In this document: positions 43,995 to 52,440 of the stretch, in pieces
Position numbering within the stretch: position 1 is the stretch's first letter
Layout: each line of letters starts with the position of its first letter
Assembly: GCF_947581785.1 (NCBI RefSeq)
Contig: NZ_CANPVO010000023.1
Coordinates: forward strand, 51,250 to 115,249
Origin: Candidatus Palauibacter polyketidifaciens
GTDB lineage: Bacteria; Gemmatimonadota; Gemmatimonadetes; Palauibacterales; Palauibacteraceae
Length of the DNA stretch: 64,000 nucleotides
Direction: 5' to 3'
Program-made: the position numbers and the translations under genes
The notes under the pieces: generated by a model
Told to the model about the DNA's origin: nothing
The model's input: only the letters and a program-made list of their open reading frames with translations
Databases searched by the model: none

Positions 43995-45263
43995 CTACAC
44001 CACTCGTCTCGGGAGCCGCGCGTTCATGGCCTGGATGATGCCGAGGAAGCCGCGGCCGGTCCGCTCGGCGACGGTGTGGGGGAGCACGGACGGATGGTCG
44101 GGGCCGACGAGGGTGGCGACGTCGCCGACCTCGACCGTCTTCTCCGGACCGATGTCGAGAATCGTGTGCGCGGAGTTGACGCCTCCGGCGACGGGGTACA
44201 GGCGGCCGTTGATCAGTACCTCGCAGGTCCCGTTCGCCTCGGACGGATAGCCGTCGGTACGGCCGACCGGCAGCAGCGCCACCCAGGTGGCCCGGTCGGC
44301 GGTGAAGGTGTGGCGGAAGCCCGCGCTGTCGCCCGGCTCGAGGCGTTCGACCCGCACCACGCGCGCATTCATGCGAAACACGGGCCTGAGGTCGGCCATG
44401 TCCCGGGCGCCTTCGCCGCCGGAAAGGTGGTTTCCGAACAGCGCGTTCCCGGGCCGCACCATGTCGTAGTGCGCCTCGGGCAGGTTGAACAGCTCGAAGG
44501 AGGGTGAGGCGTGGAGGGTGCCGAGGGGGAGGCTCTTCCCGCGGGCCCATGCGAGGAGTTCCTCGAAGCGCGCGAGCTGCTCCCGGTTGAAGTCGAGATC
44601 GTGCATGAACATGGTGTAGGTGCCGTTCACGTCGACGTATTCGCTCTGCACGAGTTCCTCGATCCAGCCGCGCGCGCGGGTGTACGGCATCCCCTCCCGG
44701 TTCATCCCCGTATCGATGAAGAGCTGGACGGGCACGGGACGGCCGAGTCGCCGGGACACGCTCCGCAGCCGCGCGGGCGCATCGTCCAGCCACACGGACT
44801 GGAGCACGTCGTGCCTCGCCAGCTCCTCGATCTCATCCTCGGATCCCTCGGCCATGACCACGATGGGCTTGGTCACGCCTTCCTCGCGCATGGCGAGCGC
44901 TTCCTCTACGCGCACGGAGGCGATGCCGCCCACCTCGGGCATCCCGGCGAGGAGCGGCCCGACCGCACGGTCGCCCAGGCCGTACGCGTTGTTCTTCACG
45001 ACCGCGAGGATGGGGCGGCCGCTCGCCAGCCGCGCGGCCTCGCGGACGTTGTGGGTCCAGGCGGCGCGGTCGAGTTCGATCCACGGGTCGAAGCGCTCGG
45101 GAGTCCAGGTGCGGTCGGCGGTGCCGGCGGCGGATAACAGGCCAGCGCCTGGACTGCGCGTCCTCGCGGCGGTCGCGCAGCCGGAGGTCGCGGCGAGGCC
45201 CAGGGCGACCCCGGTCAGGTGGAGAAAGCGGCGGCGCGGAAGAGGCGGTGACGGGCGATCCAT
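43995..45263 (-). CDS. Tat-lipoprotein alanine-racemase homologue with Tyr-to-Phe change
   Basis: A 422-residue fold-type III PLP protein. A twin-arginine signal (PRRRFLHLTGVALGLAATSGC) ends in a lipobox with Cys29. The PLP lysine is K90 (ILAVVKNNAYGLG); DTGMNREG and DMVRPGNALFG match alanine racemase. In the segment that normally reads YGxTY, carrying the catalytic tyrosine of the second subunit, I read SAGFRHTF (F316), and GYADGYP is GRTDGYP. Racemase chemistry is therefore doubtful; a decarboxylase, dehydratase or altered racemase is possible. The periplasmic lipoprotein location is itself unusual, though broad-specificity racemases can be periplasmic. Confidence 0.82.
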   Translation of the reverse strand: MDRPSPPLPRRRFLHLTGVALGLAATSGCATAARTRSPGAGLLSAAGTADRTWTPERFDPWIELDRAAWTHNVREAARLASGRPILAVVKNNAYGLGDRAVGPLLAGMPEVGGIASVRVEEALAMREEGVTKPIVVMAEGSEDEIEELARHDVLQSVWLDDAPARLRSVSRRLGRPVPVQLFIDTGMNREGMPYTRARGWIEELVQSEYVDVNGTYTMFMHDLDFNREQLARFEELLAWARGKSLPLGTLHASPSFELFNLPEAHYDMVRPGNALFGNHLSGGEGARDMADLRPVFRMNARVVRVERLEPGDSAGFRHTFTADRATWVALLPVGRTDGYPSEANGTCEVLINGRLYPVAGGVNSAHTILDIGPEKTVEVGDVATLVGPDHPSVLPHTVAERTGRGFLGIIQAMNARLPRRVV

Positions 45264-45343
45264 GGGGCCCTCCGGGGTTCAGCGGCGTGAGGCAGACGAT
45301 CTCAGCGTTGCCAACTTTTTCCTGAAGACACTACGCTTCGCCC

Positions 45344-45493
45344 ATGAACACGATCAACATCTTGCGCGCTGCAGACCGTCAGCTCCTTCGAGATCTCCTG
45401 CTCGAGGGTGGTCAGTCCGCTCCCATCGTCACCGCCGACAGGCTTTACTTCGAGATGTTGCGCGCCCGGATTCGCCGACACTCGACGGAGTGA
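45344..45493 (+). CDS. 49-residue small protein upstream of symporter gene
   Basis: A short frame, MNTINILRAADRQLLRDLLL..., ending RHSTE, with a helical, basic-amphipathic composition. Its TGA overlaps the symporter GTG by 4 nt (GTGA), which supports both starts and suggests a coupled leader or small partner protein. No family recognised. It sits 80 nt from the divergent racemase homologue. Confidence 0.45.
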   Translation: MNTINILRAADRQLLRDLLLEGGQSAPIVTADRLYFEMLRARIRRHSTE

Positions 45494-46698
45494 CGGCCCG
45501 AGGGCGGCGGAGGCGTAACGTCCCCGCGTACGTCTGGACGATCCTGGCGCTGGTGGCGGGTCTGGCCGCGGGCGGGTTCCTCCCCGTGCCGCTCGCGCCG
45601 GTGGCCGACGCCACGGCCACGCTCATCGCCTGGGTGGTCGCCGTCGTGCCGCTGCTGATCCTTGCCGCCCTCAGCCCGGCCATCGCCACGCTGATTCGGC
45701 GCGGGCTCGCCGGGCGCTTCGCGGGCGCCGTCGTCCTCTGGTACGTCTTCACGTCGACCGTCGCCGGGCTCATCGCTGTCGTGACCTCCGCCACGATCTT
45801 TCGCATCCCGCTGACCGCCGGGGACCGGGGTGTGTGGACCGAAGCCGCGGCCATGCTGCGGAGCCTCGGGGAGGGCGGAGCCTCGTGGCCGCTGCTCGCG
45901 ATCCTCGCCGGAGTTCTGCTCGGAGCCTTCGGCGCCCGGCACGATCCGATCTACCGCGTGCTTCGGAGCATCGCCGACTCGATCGAGAAGGCGGGCGGGA
46001 AGCTGGCCTACGTCATGCTCCCGCTCATCCTCGCCTTCGGCATCACCCTGGGCGTGCGCTTCGGCGCGAGCCTGGGGCTGTCGCACTATCTGACGATGGC
46101 CGCCTATACGGGCGCGCTCGTCCTGGTCTGGTGGGCGTTCTACACGTTCGTGCTCGTGCGGAGGGTCGGACGCCGGCCCGTGGGGCCCGTTCTGAGCGAG
46201 TACTACGTGCCGACTGCGGTCTTCGCCGCGGGCACGTGTTCGTCGCTGGCGACGCTCCCGGTCAACCTCGCCAACGCGAAGAAGATCGGCGTCCGCGACG
46301 AGGTGGCCGACTTCGTGCTCCCGTTCGGCGCCGTCGCGAACCTGGACGCCAGCGCGCTGGCCTACGTCGCATACGGACCCTTCGTCGTGAGCCATGTGTT
46401 CGGCCTGGAATTGAGCTGGATGATGATGCTCGCCGCCTGGCCCGCCGTCGTCCTGTTCACGATCGCCGCTCCCGGGCTCCCCGCCGGGATGGGGACGGCG
46501 CTGTGGAGCGCGACGCTGTTCGCGAGCATGCTGGGGCTCGAAGGTCAGGCGCAGGGCGAGTTCATCGCGAGTTGGATCGCGCTCTCCGGGGGCATCCCCG
46601 ACATGCTGCGCACCGCGACCAACACGACCGGAGACGGCTACACCGCGATCATCTTCGACGGCCGCTTCGACGAGTTCTTCGCGAGGGATCGTGGCTGA
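45490..46698 (+). CDS. Sodium:dicarboxylate/amino acid symporter (DAACS/SDF family)
   Basis: A 402-residue transporter with eight helices and two re-entrant hairpins. Family cues are VFAAGTCSSLATLPVNLANAKKIGV (HP1 serine-rich motif and TM7 start), DFVLPFGAVANLDASALAY (the usual NMDGT position reads NLDAS) and the C-terminal GIPDMLRTATNTTGDGYTAII. It imports acidic amino acids or dicarboxylates with sodium. The GTG start overlaps the upstream small gene; its end overlaps the next enzyme gene by 8 nt, so it probably supplies that enzyme. Confidence 0.85.
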   Translation: MTARGRRRRNVPAYVWTILALVAGLAAGGFLPVPLAPVADATATLIAWVVAVVPLLILAALSPAIATLIRRGLAGRFAGAVVLWYVFTSTVAGLIAVVTSATIFRIPLTAGDRGVWTEAAAMLRSLGEGGASWPLLAILAGVLLGAFGARHDPIYRVLRSIADSIEKAGGKLAYVMLPLILAFGITLGVRFGASLGLSHYLTMAAYTGALVLVWWAFYTFVLVRRVGRRPVGPVLSEYYVPTAVFAAGTCSSLATLPVNLANAKKIGVRDEVADFVLPFGAVANLDASALAYVAYGPFVVSHVFGLELSWMMMLAAWPAVVLFTIAAPGLPAGMGTALWSATLFASMLGLEGQAQGEFIASWIALSGGIPDMLRTATNTTGDGYTAIIFDGRFDEFFARDRG

Positions 46699-47683
46699 CG
46701 GGACGGCGACCGAGGCGGGCGTGGACCTGACCCCGGGAGCGCAGCGGCTCGTGCATGTGAACGGGCGTGTGCAGCCGGGTGAGGTCGTCGTGATCGTGAC
46801 CGATCCCACGATGCGGCGGTACGCGGATGCCGTGGCGGGGACCGCCCGCGACGCCGGCGCCGACGTCACCGTGTGCATGATTTCCATGCGGAATCAGGAC
46901 GGGCAGGAGCCGCCTCCGCCGGTCGCCCGGGCCATGGCCGAGGCCGCCGTGATTTTTTCCCCCGTGCGCATCTCGATCACGCACACGCGAGCGATGCGGG
47001 CCGCTCTGGACGCGGGGGCGCGCGTCTGCATGATGACGGCGTACACCGACGCGATCATGACCAGCCCCGCGCTGCTCGAGACCGACTTCGCGGCGCAGGC
47101 CGATGTCTGCCGCCGCCTCGGTGCGGCGTTCACGGAGGGCGAGTCGGTGCGGCTTACTTCCCGGCGCGGGACGGATCTCCGCTTCGGGATCGAGGGTCGC
47201 GTCGCCAACGTGCTCACGAACATCCCGGAACCCGGAGAACTGGCCCCGGTCCCCGATATCGAGGTCAACGTCGTGCCGGTGACGGGTTCGGCCGAGGGCA
47301 CGCTCATCATGGACGCTTCGGTCCCCTACCTCGGCATCGGCATCCTGGAGGAGCCCATCGTCTGCTCCGTGCGCGAGGGCGCCATCGCCGAAATGACCGG
47401 CGGGGCGCAGGCCGACTTCCTGCGCGAGCACCTGGAGTCCTTCGCGGACCCGCACTGCTTCAACGTCGCCGAACTGGGCGTCGGCCTGAACCCGAACGCC
47501 CGGCTCACCGGAGAGATGCTCGAGGACGAGGGCGTCATGGGCACGATCCACATCGGCATCGGCACGAGCCACACCCTCGGAGGGGAGATCGTGGCGCCGA
47601 CGCACTACGATCTCCTCATGTGGGAGCCCACCATCGCCGTCGACGGCCGCGTCGTGCAGCGGGACAAGCAGGTGCTGGCATGA
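46691..47683 (+). CDS. M29 aminopeptidase / NicX-like metalloenzyme, copy 1
   Basis: A 330-residue protein from a GTG start overlapping the symporter by 8 nt. It belongs to the thermophilic aminopeptidase T superfamily that also contains 2,5-dihydroxypyridine dioxygenase (NicX). The C-terminal metal-site residues GEMLEDEGVMGTIHIGIGTSHTLGG and PTHYDLLMW (H-x-D) are present. Family members either trim peptides or open pyridine rings; the sequence does not decide. A paralogue follows after 30 nt. Confidence 0.75.
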   Translation: MADGTATEAGVDLTPGAQRLVHVNGRVQPGEVVVIVTDPTMRRYADAVAGTARDAGADVTVCMISMRNQDGQEPPPPVARAMAEAAVIFSPVRISITHTRAMRAALDAGARVCMMTAYTDAIMTSPALLETDFAAQADVCRRLGAAFTEGESVRLTSRRGTDLRFGIEGRVANVLTNIPEPGELAPVPDIEVNVVPVTGSAEGTLIMDASVPYLGIGILEEPIVCSVREGAIAEMTGGAQADFLREHLESFADPHCFNVAELGVGLNPNARLTGEMLEDEGVMGTIHIGIGTSHTLGGEIVAPTHYDLLMWEPTIAVDGRVVQRDKQVLA

Positions 47684-47713
47684 AGCGGGTGGTGACATGA
47701 GACAGGAGCCGGC

Positions 47714-48682
47714 ATGAGAGAAGGTGCGGAGATCCTGGTGCGGACGTGCGCCGGCGTCCGGGAGGCCGAGGATGTCGTCATCGTCACGGATCCGGAGCGG
47801 ATGACGATCGCCCGGGCCGTCGCCGACGCGGCGCTTGAGGCCGGCGCCATCCCGAGTATCGTGGTCCCGCCCGAGCGGTCGATCGACAACGAGGAGCCGG
47901 GACCCGCGGTGGCCGCGGCGCTCGCGGCCGCCGACGTCGCCTTCCTGCCCGTGACGCTGGCGCTGGCCCACACCCGCGCCGTGCGCGAGGCAATAGGCGC
48001 CGGAGCCCGGGTTCTCTCGATGACGGCGTTCACTGAACGGATGATGCGCGAGGGCGGGCTGTTCACGGACTTTCGGGCGCGCAAGCCGCTATGCGACGCC
48101 ATCGCGGCGAGTCTCACCGCCGGCGAGCGCCTGCGGGTGACGAACCCCGCCGGCACCGATCTCACCATGAGCCTCGCAGGCGTGACCGGGAACAGCCACG
48201 GCTGCCTCCTGGAGGGCCCCGGCTTCTCCGCGGTTCCCAACATCGAAGCGAACTGCGCCCCCGCTCAGGGCGCCGCCGAAGGCGTGTTCGTCTGCGACGG
48301 GAGCATCCCCTACTACGGCGTGGGCCCGATCCGCGACCCCGTGACCTTCCGCATCTCGAAGGGCTTCGTCACCGACGTCGAGGGCGGCGACCAGGCCGAA
48401 TTCCTCGCGGACCTCCTGGCCCGGCAGGACGACCGCTGGGTCTACAACCTGGCCCAGTTCGCCTTCGGCCTGAACCCGGCCTGCACCGAGTTCACCGGCG
48501 AGATGCTCAACGACGAGGGCGTCAACGGCACCGTCCACATCGGCATCGGCACCTCCGCCAACCTCGGCGGCACCGTCTCCGCCAAGACCCACTTCGATGC
48601 CATCGCGCGGGCCCCAACCGTATGGATCGACGACGAAGCCGTACTCCGTGACGGAGAGATCCTCGACGTTGCTTCGGAGTAG
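47714..48682 (+). CDS. M29 aminopeptidase / NicX-like metalloenzyme, copy 2
   Basis: A 322-residue paralogue of the preceding gene, with matching landmarks: VVIVTDPERMTIARAVADAA, THTRAVREA-like ALAHTRAVREAIGAGARVLSM, GEMLNDEGVNGTVHIGIGTSANLGG and KTHFDAI. Identity to copy 1 is moderate, so the duplication is old and the two may be subunits of one enzyme or differ in substrate. AGGAG lies 6 nt before the ATG. Together with the symporter this is a small uptake-and-degradation operon. Confidence 0.75.
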   Translation: MREGAEILVRTCAGVREAEDVVIVTDPERMTIARAVADAALEAGAIPSIVVPPERSIDNEEPGPAVAAALAAADVAFLPVTLALAHTRAVREAIGAGARVLSMTAFTERMMREGGLFTDFRARKPLCDAIAASLTAGERLRVTNPAGTDLTMSLAGVTGNSHGCLLEGPGFSAVPNIEANCAPAQGAAEGVFVCDGSIPYYGVGPIRDPVTFRISKGFVTDVEGGDQAEFLADLLARQDDRWVYNLAQFAFGLNPACTEFTGEMLNDEGVNGTVHIGIGTSANLGGTVSAKTHFDAIARAPTVWIDDEAVLRDGEILDVASE

Positions 48683-48721
48683 GACGTTCCCGCGGGAAAG
48701 TCCGGGACGCGGATCAGGGGT

Positions 48722-49660
48722 TCAGAAGTCCTGGACGAGTTCCCTCATGCGGCGCTTCGTCGCGTCATCCGGCAGACGGCCGAAGGCGCCTTCGATGTTC
48801 TCCGTCATGTGGTCCGGGTTCGTCGTCTCCGTGAGGGCGCACGTCACGGCGGGGTGCGCCAGGATGTACTTGAGGGAGAACTGCGCCCAGCTCGCGCAGT
48901 CGAACTCCGCCGCCCACTCGGGTAACTCGTGTCCGCTCACGCGGCCGAAGTAGCTGCCGTTCATGAACGGGCGGTTGATGAGGACGGCGAGCCCGAGATC
49001 TTGCGCGAGCGGCAGAAGACGGTCCTCCGCGTTCGGCTCCATCACCGAGTAGTTCACCTGGACGAAGTCGAGGGGCTGCGTCCGCATGAACGACTCGAAC
49101 GCTTCGTGCTGGGGGATGCTGGAGGTGGTGACGCCGATGTAGCGCGCCTCGCCGGAGTCCTTCCAGCGGAGCACGTTCGGCCAGTGCACGTCCAGGTCGC
49201 GCATGCTCTCGACCTCGAGCAGGTCCAGGGTGCGGCTTCCGACGAGCCGCTGGTTCTGCCGCATCTGCTCGATGCCCGCGGCTTCCCCGTCCGTGTTGAT
49301 CTTCGTCGCGACGAAGAGGCGGCCGCTGAACTCCGGCGCCGTCAGGACCGTGCCGAACTCCGCGTCGATCTCCGGCGTGCGCGGCGAGGTGTCCACGACC
49401 CGGCCGCCGTGATCGAGAAGCACGCGGATCACGCCCGCCACGGGCTCCGTCCCTTCGGTCGGGATCTCGAGCACGGGCTTCGAGGAGCCGAAGCCGACGA
49501 TGGGCAGCGTCTCCTCCGTTCCCGGGATCGGTCGGGTGGGAAGCGTCTCCTGGACCGACGGCGTGTTTCCGAACAGCGTGCGCGGGGTAGCCAGCGCGAC
49601 GCCGGCGCCCGCCAGACAAGACAGAAAGTCGCGGCGCGTCGTGTCACTCAGCTTCGCCAT
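48722..49660 (-). CDS. Tat-exported aldo/keto reductase homologue with degenerate tetrad
   Basis: A 312-residue protein with a Tat signal (DTTRRDFLSCLAGAGVALA). The AKR barrel is recognisable (LPIVGFGSSKPVLEI, GRVVDTSPRT, RLFVATKINTDG, ARYIGVTTSS, QVNYSVMEPNAEDRLLPLAQ). Of the catalytic tetrad Asp (D90) and Lys (K120) remain, but the Tyr position reads Arg/Thr (DTSPRTPE) and the His of the DLLxxH motif reads Glu (E151, DLLEVES). It is therefore unlikely to be a normal carbonyl reductase. Strong ribosome site GGAGGAAGG. Monocistronic. Confidence 0.8.
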   Translation of the reverse strand: MAKLSDTTRRDFLSCLAGAGVALATPRTLFGNTPSVQETLPTRPIPGTEETLPIVGFGSSKPVLEIPTEGTEPVAGVIRVLLDHGGRVVDTSPRTPEIDAEFGTVLTAPEFSGRLFVATKINTDGEAAGIEQMRQNQRLVGSRTLDLLEVESMRDLDVHWPNVLRWKDSGEARYIGVTTSSIPQHEAFESFMRTQPLDFVQVNYSVMEPNAEDRLLPLAQDLGLAVLINRPFMNGSYFGRVSGHELPEWAAEFDCASWAQFSLKYILAHPAVTCALTETTNPDHMTENIEGAFGRLPDDATKRRMRELVQDF

Positions 49661-49700
49661 CGAAGACCTTCCTCCACAGATTGCCTGGAGGCGTCGCGGG

Positions 49701-50951
49701 TCAGGGACCCAGCGCCCCCACGGGGATCACGCTCACCCCATCCTCCCGGGTGTAACCATACCCGCTGCTTACGATCACGCCCAGCGCGGCCGGCGGCCCC
49801 ATCCGATCCGAGTCCACCTTTTGCGCCAGGCGGAGCAGGTTGTCCGCGGCTTCGTCCGCTCTTCCCTCGCCGAGCTTTACCTCGAAAGCCGCCCAGCGAC
49901 CATCGTTGCACTGTATGATCGCGCCTACCTCGAGGCCGGCCTTTTCGCGGTAGTGAAACACGTCGGCGTCCGCCGCCTGGGCGTACACCCTCAGATCCCG
50001 CACGACCATCGACTCGAAGAGGAGTCCCAGGAAGTCGAGGTCGCGGAGCAGCCGCGTGGGAGTCGCGCGCACGGCCGCCACGGCGAGAGAGGGATCCGCA
50101 AGGTGCCGGATCGGCTTGTGTCTCAGCACCGACCGGGATCGCAGGTGAGTGGGCCAGGCGGGTTGGTTCTCCAGGATCATTATGCGTTCCAGCGCCCTCA
50201 GATACTCGGCGGCCGTGTGCTCCTTGATGGCGGACACGCCTTCGCCGGTGTCGGAGGCGAGGGTCGCCGTCGCTGCCGGCGTCGCGACGTTCCGGGCCAG
50301 GGACCGGAGGAGCATGCCCACTCTCACTGGATCCCTCCTCCTGCCGTCGCCGTTGGAGATGTCGACACGACGAATCTCGTCCAGGTGGTCCCTGTTCGCT
50401 CTGAGCGCGACTTCGGTGCTGGACTCGAGGTTCAGAGGCCAGCCACCGATGCAGATCAGTTCCGCCAGATCGCCAAGCGGAATCACCGACCTGTCCGCCC
50501 CGGCACGCGCCCCTTCCAGGAGGCCCGCCAGCGAGATTTCACCGGAAGCGCGACCCAGTTCGAAGAGTGAGAACGGACGCATGCGGAGTCTTGTAAGGCG
50601 TCCCGCCCCGGTGTGGCGCGTCGCGTCGTCGGCTGGAACGGCGGATCCGGTGAGGATGAACTGACCCGGGAGGCCACGATCGTCGACGGCCCTCCGGACG
50701 TGGTTCCAGATCGCCGGCTCCAACTGCCATTCGTCGATCAGCCGCGGCACGTCGCCGCTCAGGACGCGGGCGGGCTCGAGCCTGGCCAGGTGCCGGGCCA
50801 CATCGTCGATGTCCAGCCGCGCCTCGCTGGCGGCGATTTGCCGCGCCGTGGTGGTCTTTCCACAAGCCCGGGGACCCTCGATGACCACCGCGCCGGTGGC
50901 CTGCAAGCGCTCGGTGAGTTCGCGGTCGACGATTCTGGAACGATAGGCCAA
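49701..50951 (-). CDS. DUF4143-type AAA ATPase
   Basis: A 416-residue P-loop protein: Walker A GPRACGKTTTARQIA (26-40), Walker B-like VPRLIDEWQL, a sensor-like QFILTGSAVP, and a C-terminal DUF4143/nuclease-like region (VFHYREKAGLEVGAIIQ and AAFEVKLGEGRADEAADNLL) resembling a restriction-endonuclease fold. These ATPases are common, mobile and of unknown role; defence or toxin-like functions have been suggested. It differs clearly from the second family member at 59.5 kb. Confidence 0.83.
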   Translation of the reverse strand: MAYRSRIVDRELTERLQATGAVVIEGPRACGKTTTARQIAASEARLDIDDVARHLARLEPARVLSGDVPRLIDEWQLEPAIWNHVRRAVDDRGLPGQFILTGSAVPADDATRHTGAGRLTRLRMRPFSLFELGRASGEISLAGLLEGARAGADRSVIPLGDLAELICIGGWPLNLESSTEVALRANRDHLDEIRRVDISNGDGRRRDPVRVGMLLRSLARNVATPAATATLASDTGEGVSAIKEHTAAEYLRALERIMILENQPAWPTHLRSRSVLRHKPIRHLADPSLAVAAVRATPTRLLRDLDFLGLLFESMVVRDLRVYAQAADADVFHYREKAGLEVGAIIQCNDGRWAAFEVKLGEGRADEAADNLLRLAQKVDSDRMGPPAALGVIVSSGYGYTREDGVSVIPVGALGP

Positions 50952-51030
50952 TGGAGCACCTGCACCGGTTGGATCGGATCGTTACTAGGCAGAATCGTAA
51001 TCGTTCGGAAGGGCTGAGGAAAGGTACAGC

Positions 51031-51110
51031 GGCAGATTTGGCCTAGTTTTAACGGCAGAAACGGACACAGATCACCGGCAGAAATGGCAACGATACAGCG
51101 GCAGGTTTGG
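51031..51110. repeat. Four degenerate 11-bp repeats at exact 23-bp period
   Basis: GGCAGATTTGG (51031), GGCAGAAACGG (51054), GGCAGAAATGG (51077) and GGCAGGTTTGG (51100) start exactly 23 bp apart. Copies 1 and 4 also share TACAGC just upstream. The array lies between the start of the DUF4143 gene and the end of the oxygenase gene. Regular terminal repeats of this kind occur at the ends of IS21-like elements, so it may be a solo transposon end; an operator array is the alternative. Confidence 0.6.
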
Positions 51111-51126
51111 ACACGCTGGCGTCAAA

Positions 51127-51169
51127 TAACCATGCAAACCTTACATCGCACGTTAGATTTGCATGGTTA
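51127..51169. terminator. 12-bp perfect inverted repeat beyond the oxygenase stop
   Basis: TAACCATGCAAA (51127-51138) and TTTGCATGGTTA (51158-51169) pair perfectly around a 19-nt loop, 16 nt past the stop of the minus-strand oxygenase gene. The position suits a transcription terminator, but the stem is AT-rich, the loop is long and the T-tract is short (ATTTGAC), so a transposon end or protein site is also possible. Confidence 0.4.
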
Positions 51170-51185
51170 CGACGGGTCAGGAGCC

Positions 51186-52301
51186 TCAGGCGCGGCCGGT
51201 GCGGCGGAGGAGTCTGAGGTGGGTGCGGACGTTGTCGTGTTCGAAGTAGGCGTCCTGCAGGTGGCGCGCCCCGGACGACACCATCTCGGTGCGGCCGTGG
51301 AGGACACGGTGTCCGGCGCACAGCAGGATCATCCCGCCCTCCAACCGGAAGGTCACTTGGGCGCCGGGGTCGTTGACGCGGCGCGACAGTTCGTGGTAGG
51401 CGGCGTAGAACTCGCCCAGCCGGGGCTCCGAGAGGGGGATGGCCTGCATCTGCGCCGTGTTGAAGCGGATCATCCTGATCTCCCCGTCGGTGTCCAGGTC
51501 GACCATGGGGTTGGCCGCGTAGCACTCGTATTCGTCGCTGAAGATGCGGAACGGAACCCGCACCGAGCACAGCGCGTCGAACTTGTCGGGGTGCTCGCGA
51601 CGTAGCGCATCGAGCAGGCCGAAACCGTCCACGACGGTCGACGCGCCACCCTCGCACTCGTTCACGAGCATGTGTAGCGCCTGCACGCTCGGGGGCCACG
51701 TGTAGCTGGTGAAATCGTTGTGCACTCCGACGGCCAGAGCCGTGTGCGCGATGTTGTATCCCTTCGGATCGAGCTTGACGTTGTGGATGCGCTCGAACAG
51801 GACCTCCCGGACCGGACCCAGCCGGGGCGCGAGTTCCTCCAGCGAATCCGGTACGGTGGGGGCGTCGACCAGCACGCAGACCCCGGTGCGCAGAAACTCC
51901 TCGATCAACTCCGCCGCCGCGCGGTCGTCCGCCAAGAACCGCTGGTAGTCGAACCTCCGCGGCTGGAACTCGCCGTCCCAGTACTGCAACTCGAGACGAG
52001 GCCGGCTCAGGAGGTCGTGAAGGTCGCTCGACCGGTGGCGCGTGCGGTGTCCGTCCGGCCAAGCGATGGAGATCGCCTCGTCGTCGGATCCGGCGCCGTC
52101 GATATCGACCGTCATCGGTCTCAGGTCGCTGGGGACGCGGAAGACGTGGAACCGCTTCTCCGTGGTCTGCTCCACGCAGCACTCGCCGCAGCCGCAGTTG
52201 TCCCGCAGCCAGAGGTAGGGGAGATCGGTGCGTTCGCCATCGCTCCAGACCGCGGTCAGGGCGTCGCCGTTCTGCACGAGACTGCTGATCGAGGCACCCA
52301 T
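51186..52301 (-). CDS. Gamma-butyrobetaine-hydroxylase-like Fe(II)/2-oxoglutarate dioxygenase (TmpA-like)
   Basis: A 371-residue protein with the two-domain layout of gamma-butyrobetaine dioxygenase: an N-terminal DUF971-like zinc domain (LRDNCGCGECC, Cys36, 38, 41/42; His about 95) and a TauD-like catalytic domain with iron ligands H194-x-D196 (VGVHNDFTSY) and H335 (HRVLHGR), and Arg346 for 2-oxoglutarate. The family hydroxylates trimethylammonium compounds. Because an HD-domain oxygenase-type gene diverges from it by 139 nt, it may be the TmpA-type enzyme acting on trimethylaminoethylphosphonate rather than on gamma-butyrobetaine. Confidence 0.87.
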   Translation of the reverse strand: MGASISSLVQNGDALTAVWSDGERTDLPYLWLRDNCGCGECCVEQTTEKRFHVFRVPSDLRPMTVDIDGAGSDDEAISIAWPDGHRTRHRSSDLHDLLSRPRLELQYWDGEFQPRRFDYQRFLADDRAAAELIEEFLRTGVCVLVDAPTVPDSLEELAPRLGPVREVLFERIHNVKLDPKGYNIAHTALAVGVHNDFTSYTWPPSVQALHMLVNECEGGASTVVDGFGLLDALRREHPDKFDALCSVRVPFRIFSDEYECYAANPMVDLDTDGEIRMIRFNTAQMQAIPLSEPRLGEFYAAYHELSRRVNDPGAQVTFRLEGGMILLCAGHRVLHGRTEMVSSGARHLQDAYFEHDNVRTHLRLLRRTGRA

Positions 52302-52440
52302 GGTCGATCCTCCCGGTCCGTGGTCACCGGCCTCCAGTGAACGCTACGGACGCCCGAGCGATCTTGACAATGCCCTTCGCTTGGGCCGACGCTGCGGCGA
52401 GGAGCCCCCGATCGAACCCCTCAAGCGGAGAGTGACCCGC

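Noticed and set aside
48687..48698. Palindrome TTCCCGCGGGAA between convergent genes
   Set aside because: No loop and no T-tract; short GC palindromes are expected by chance at this composition.
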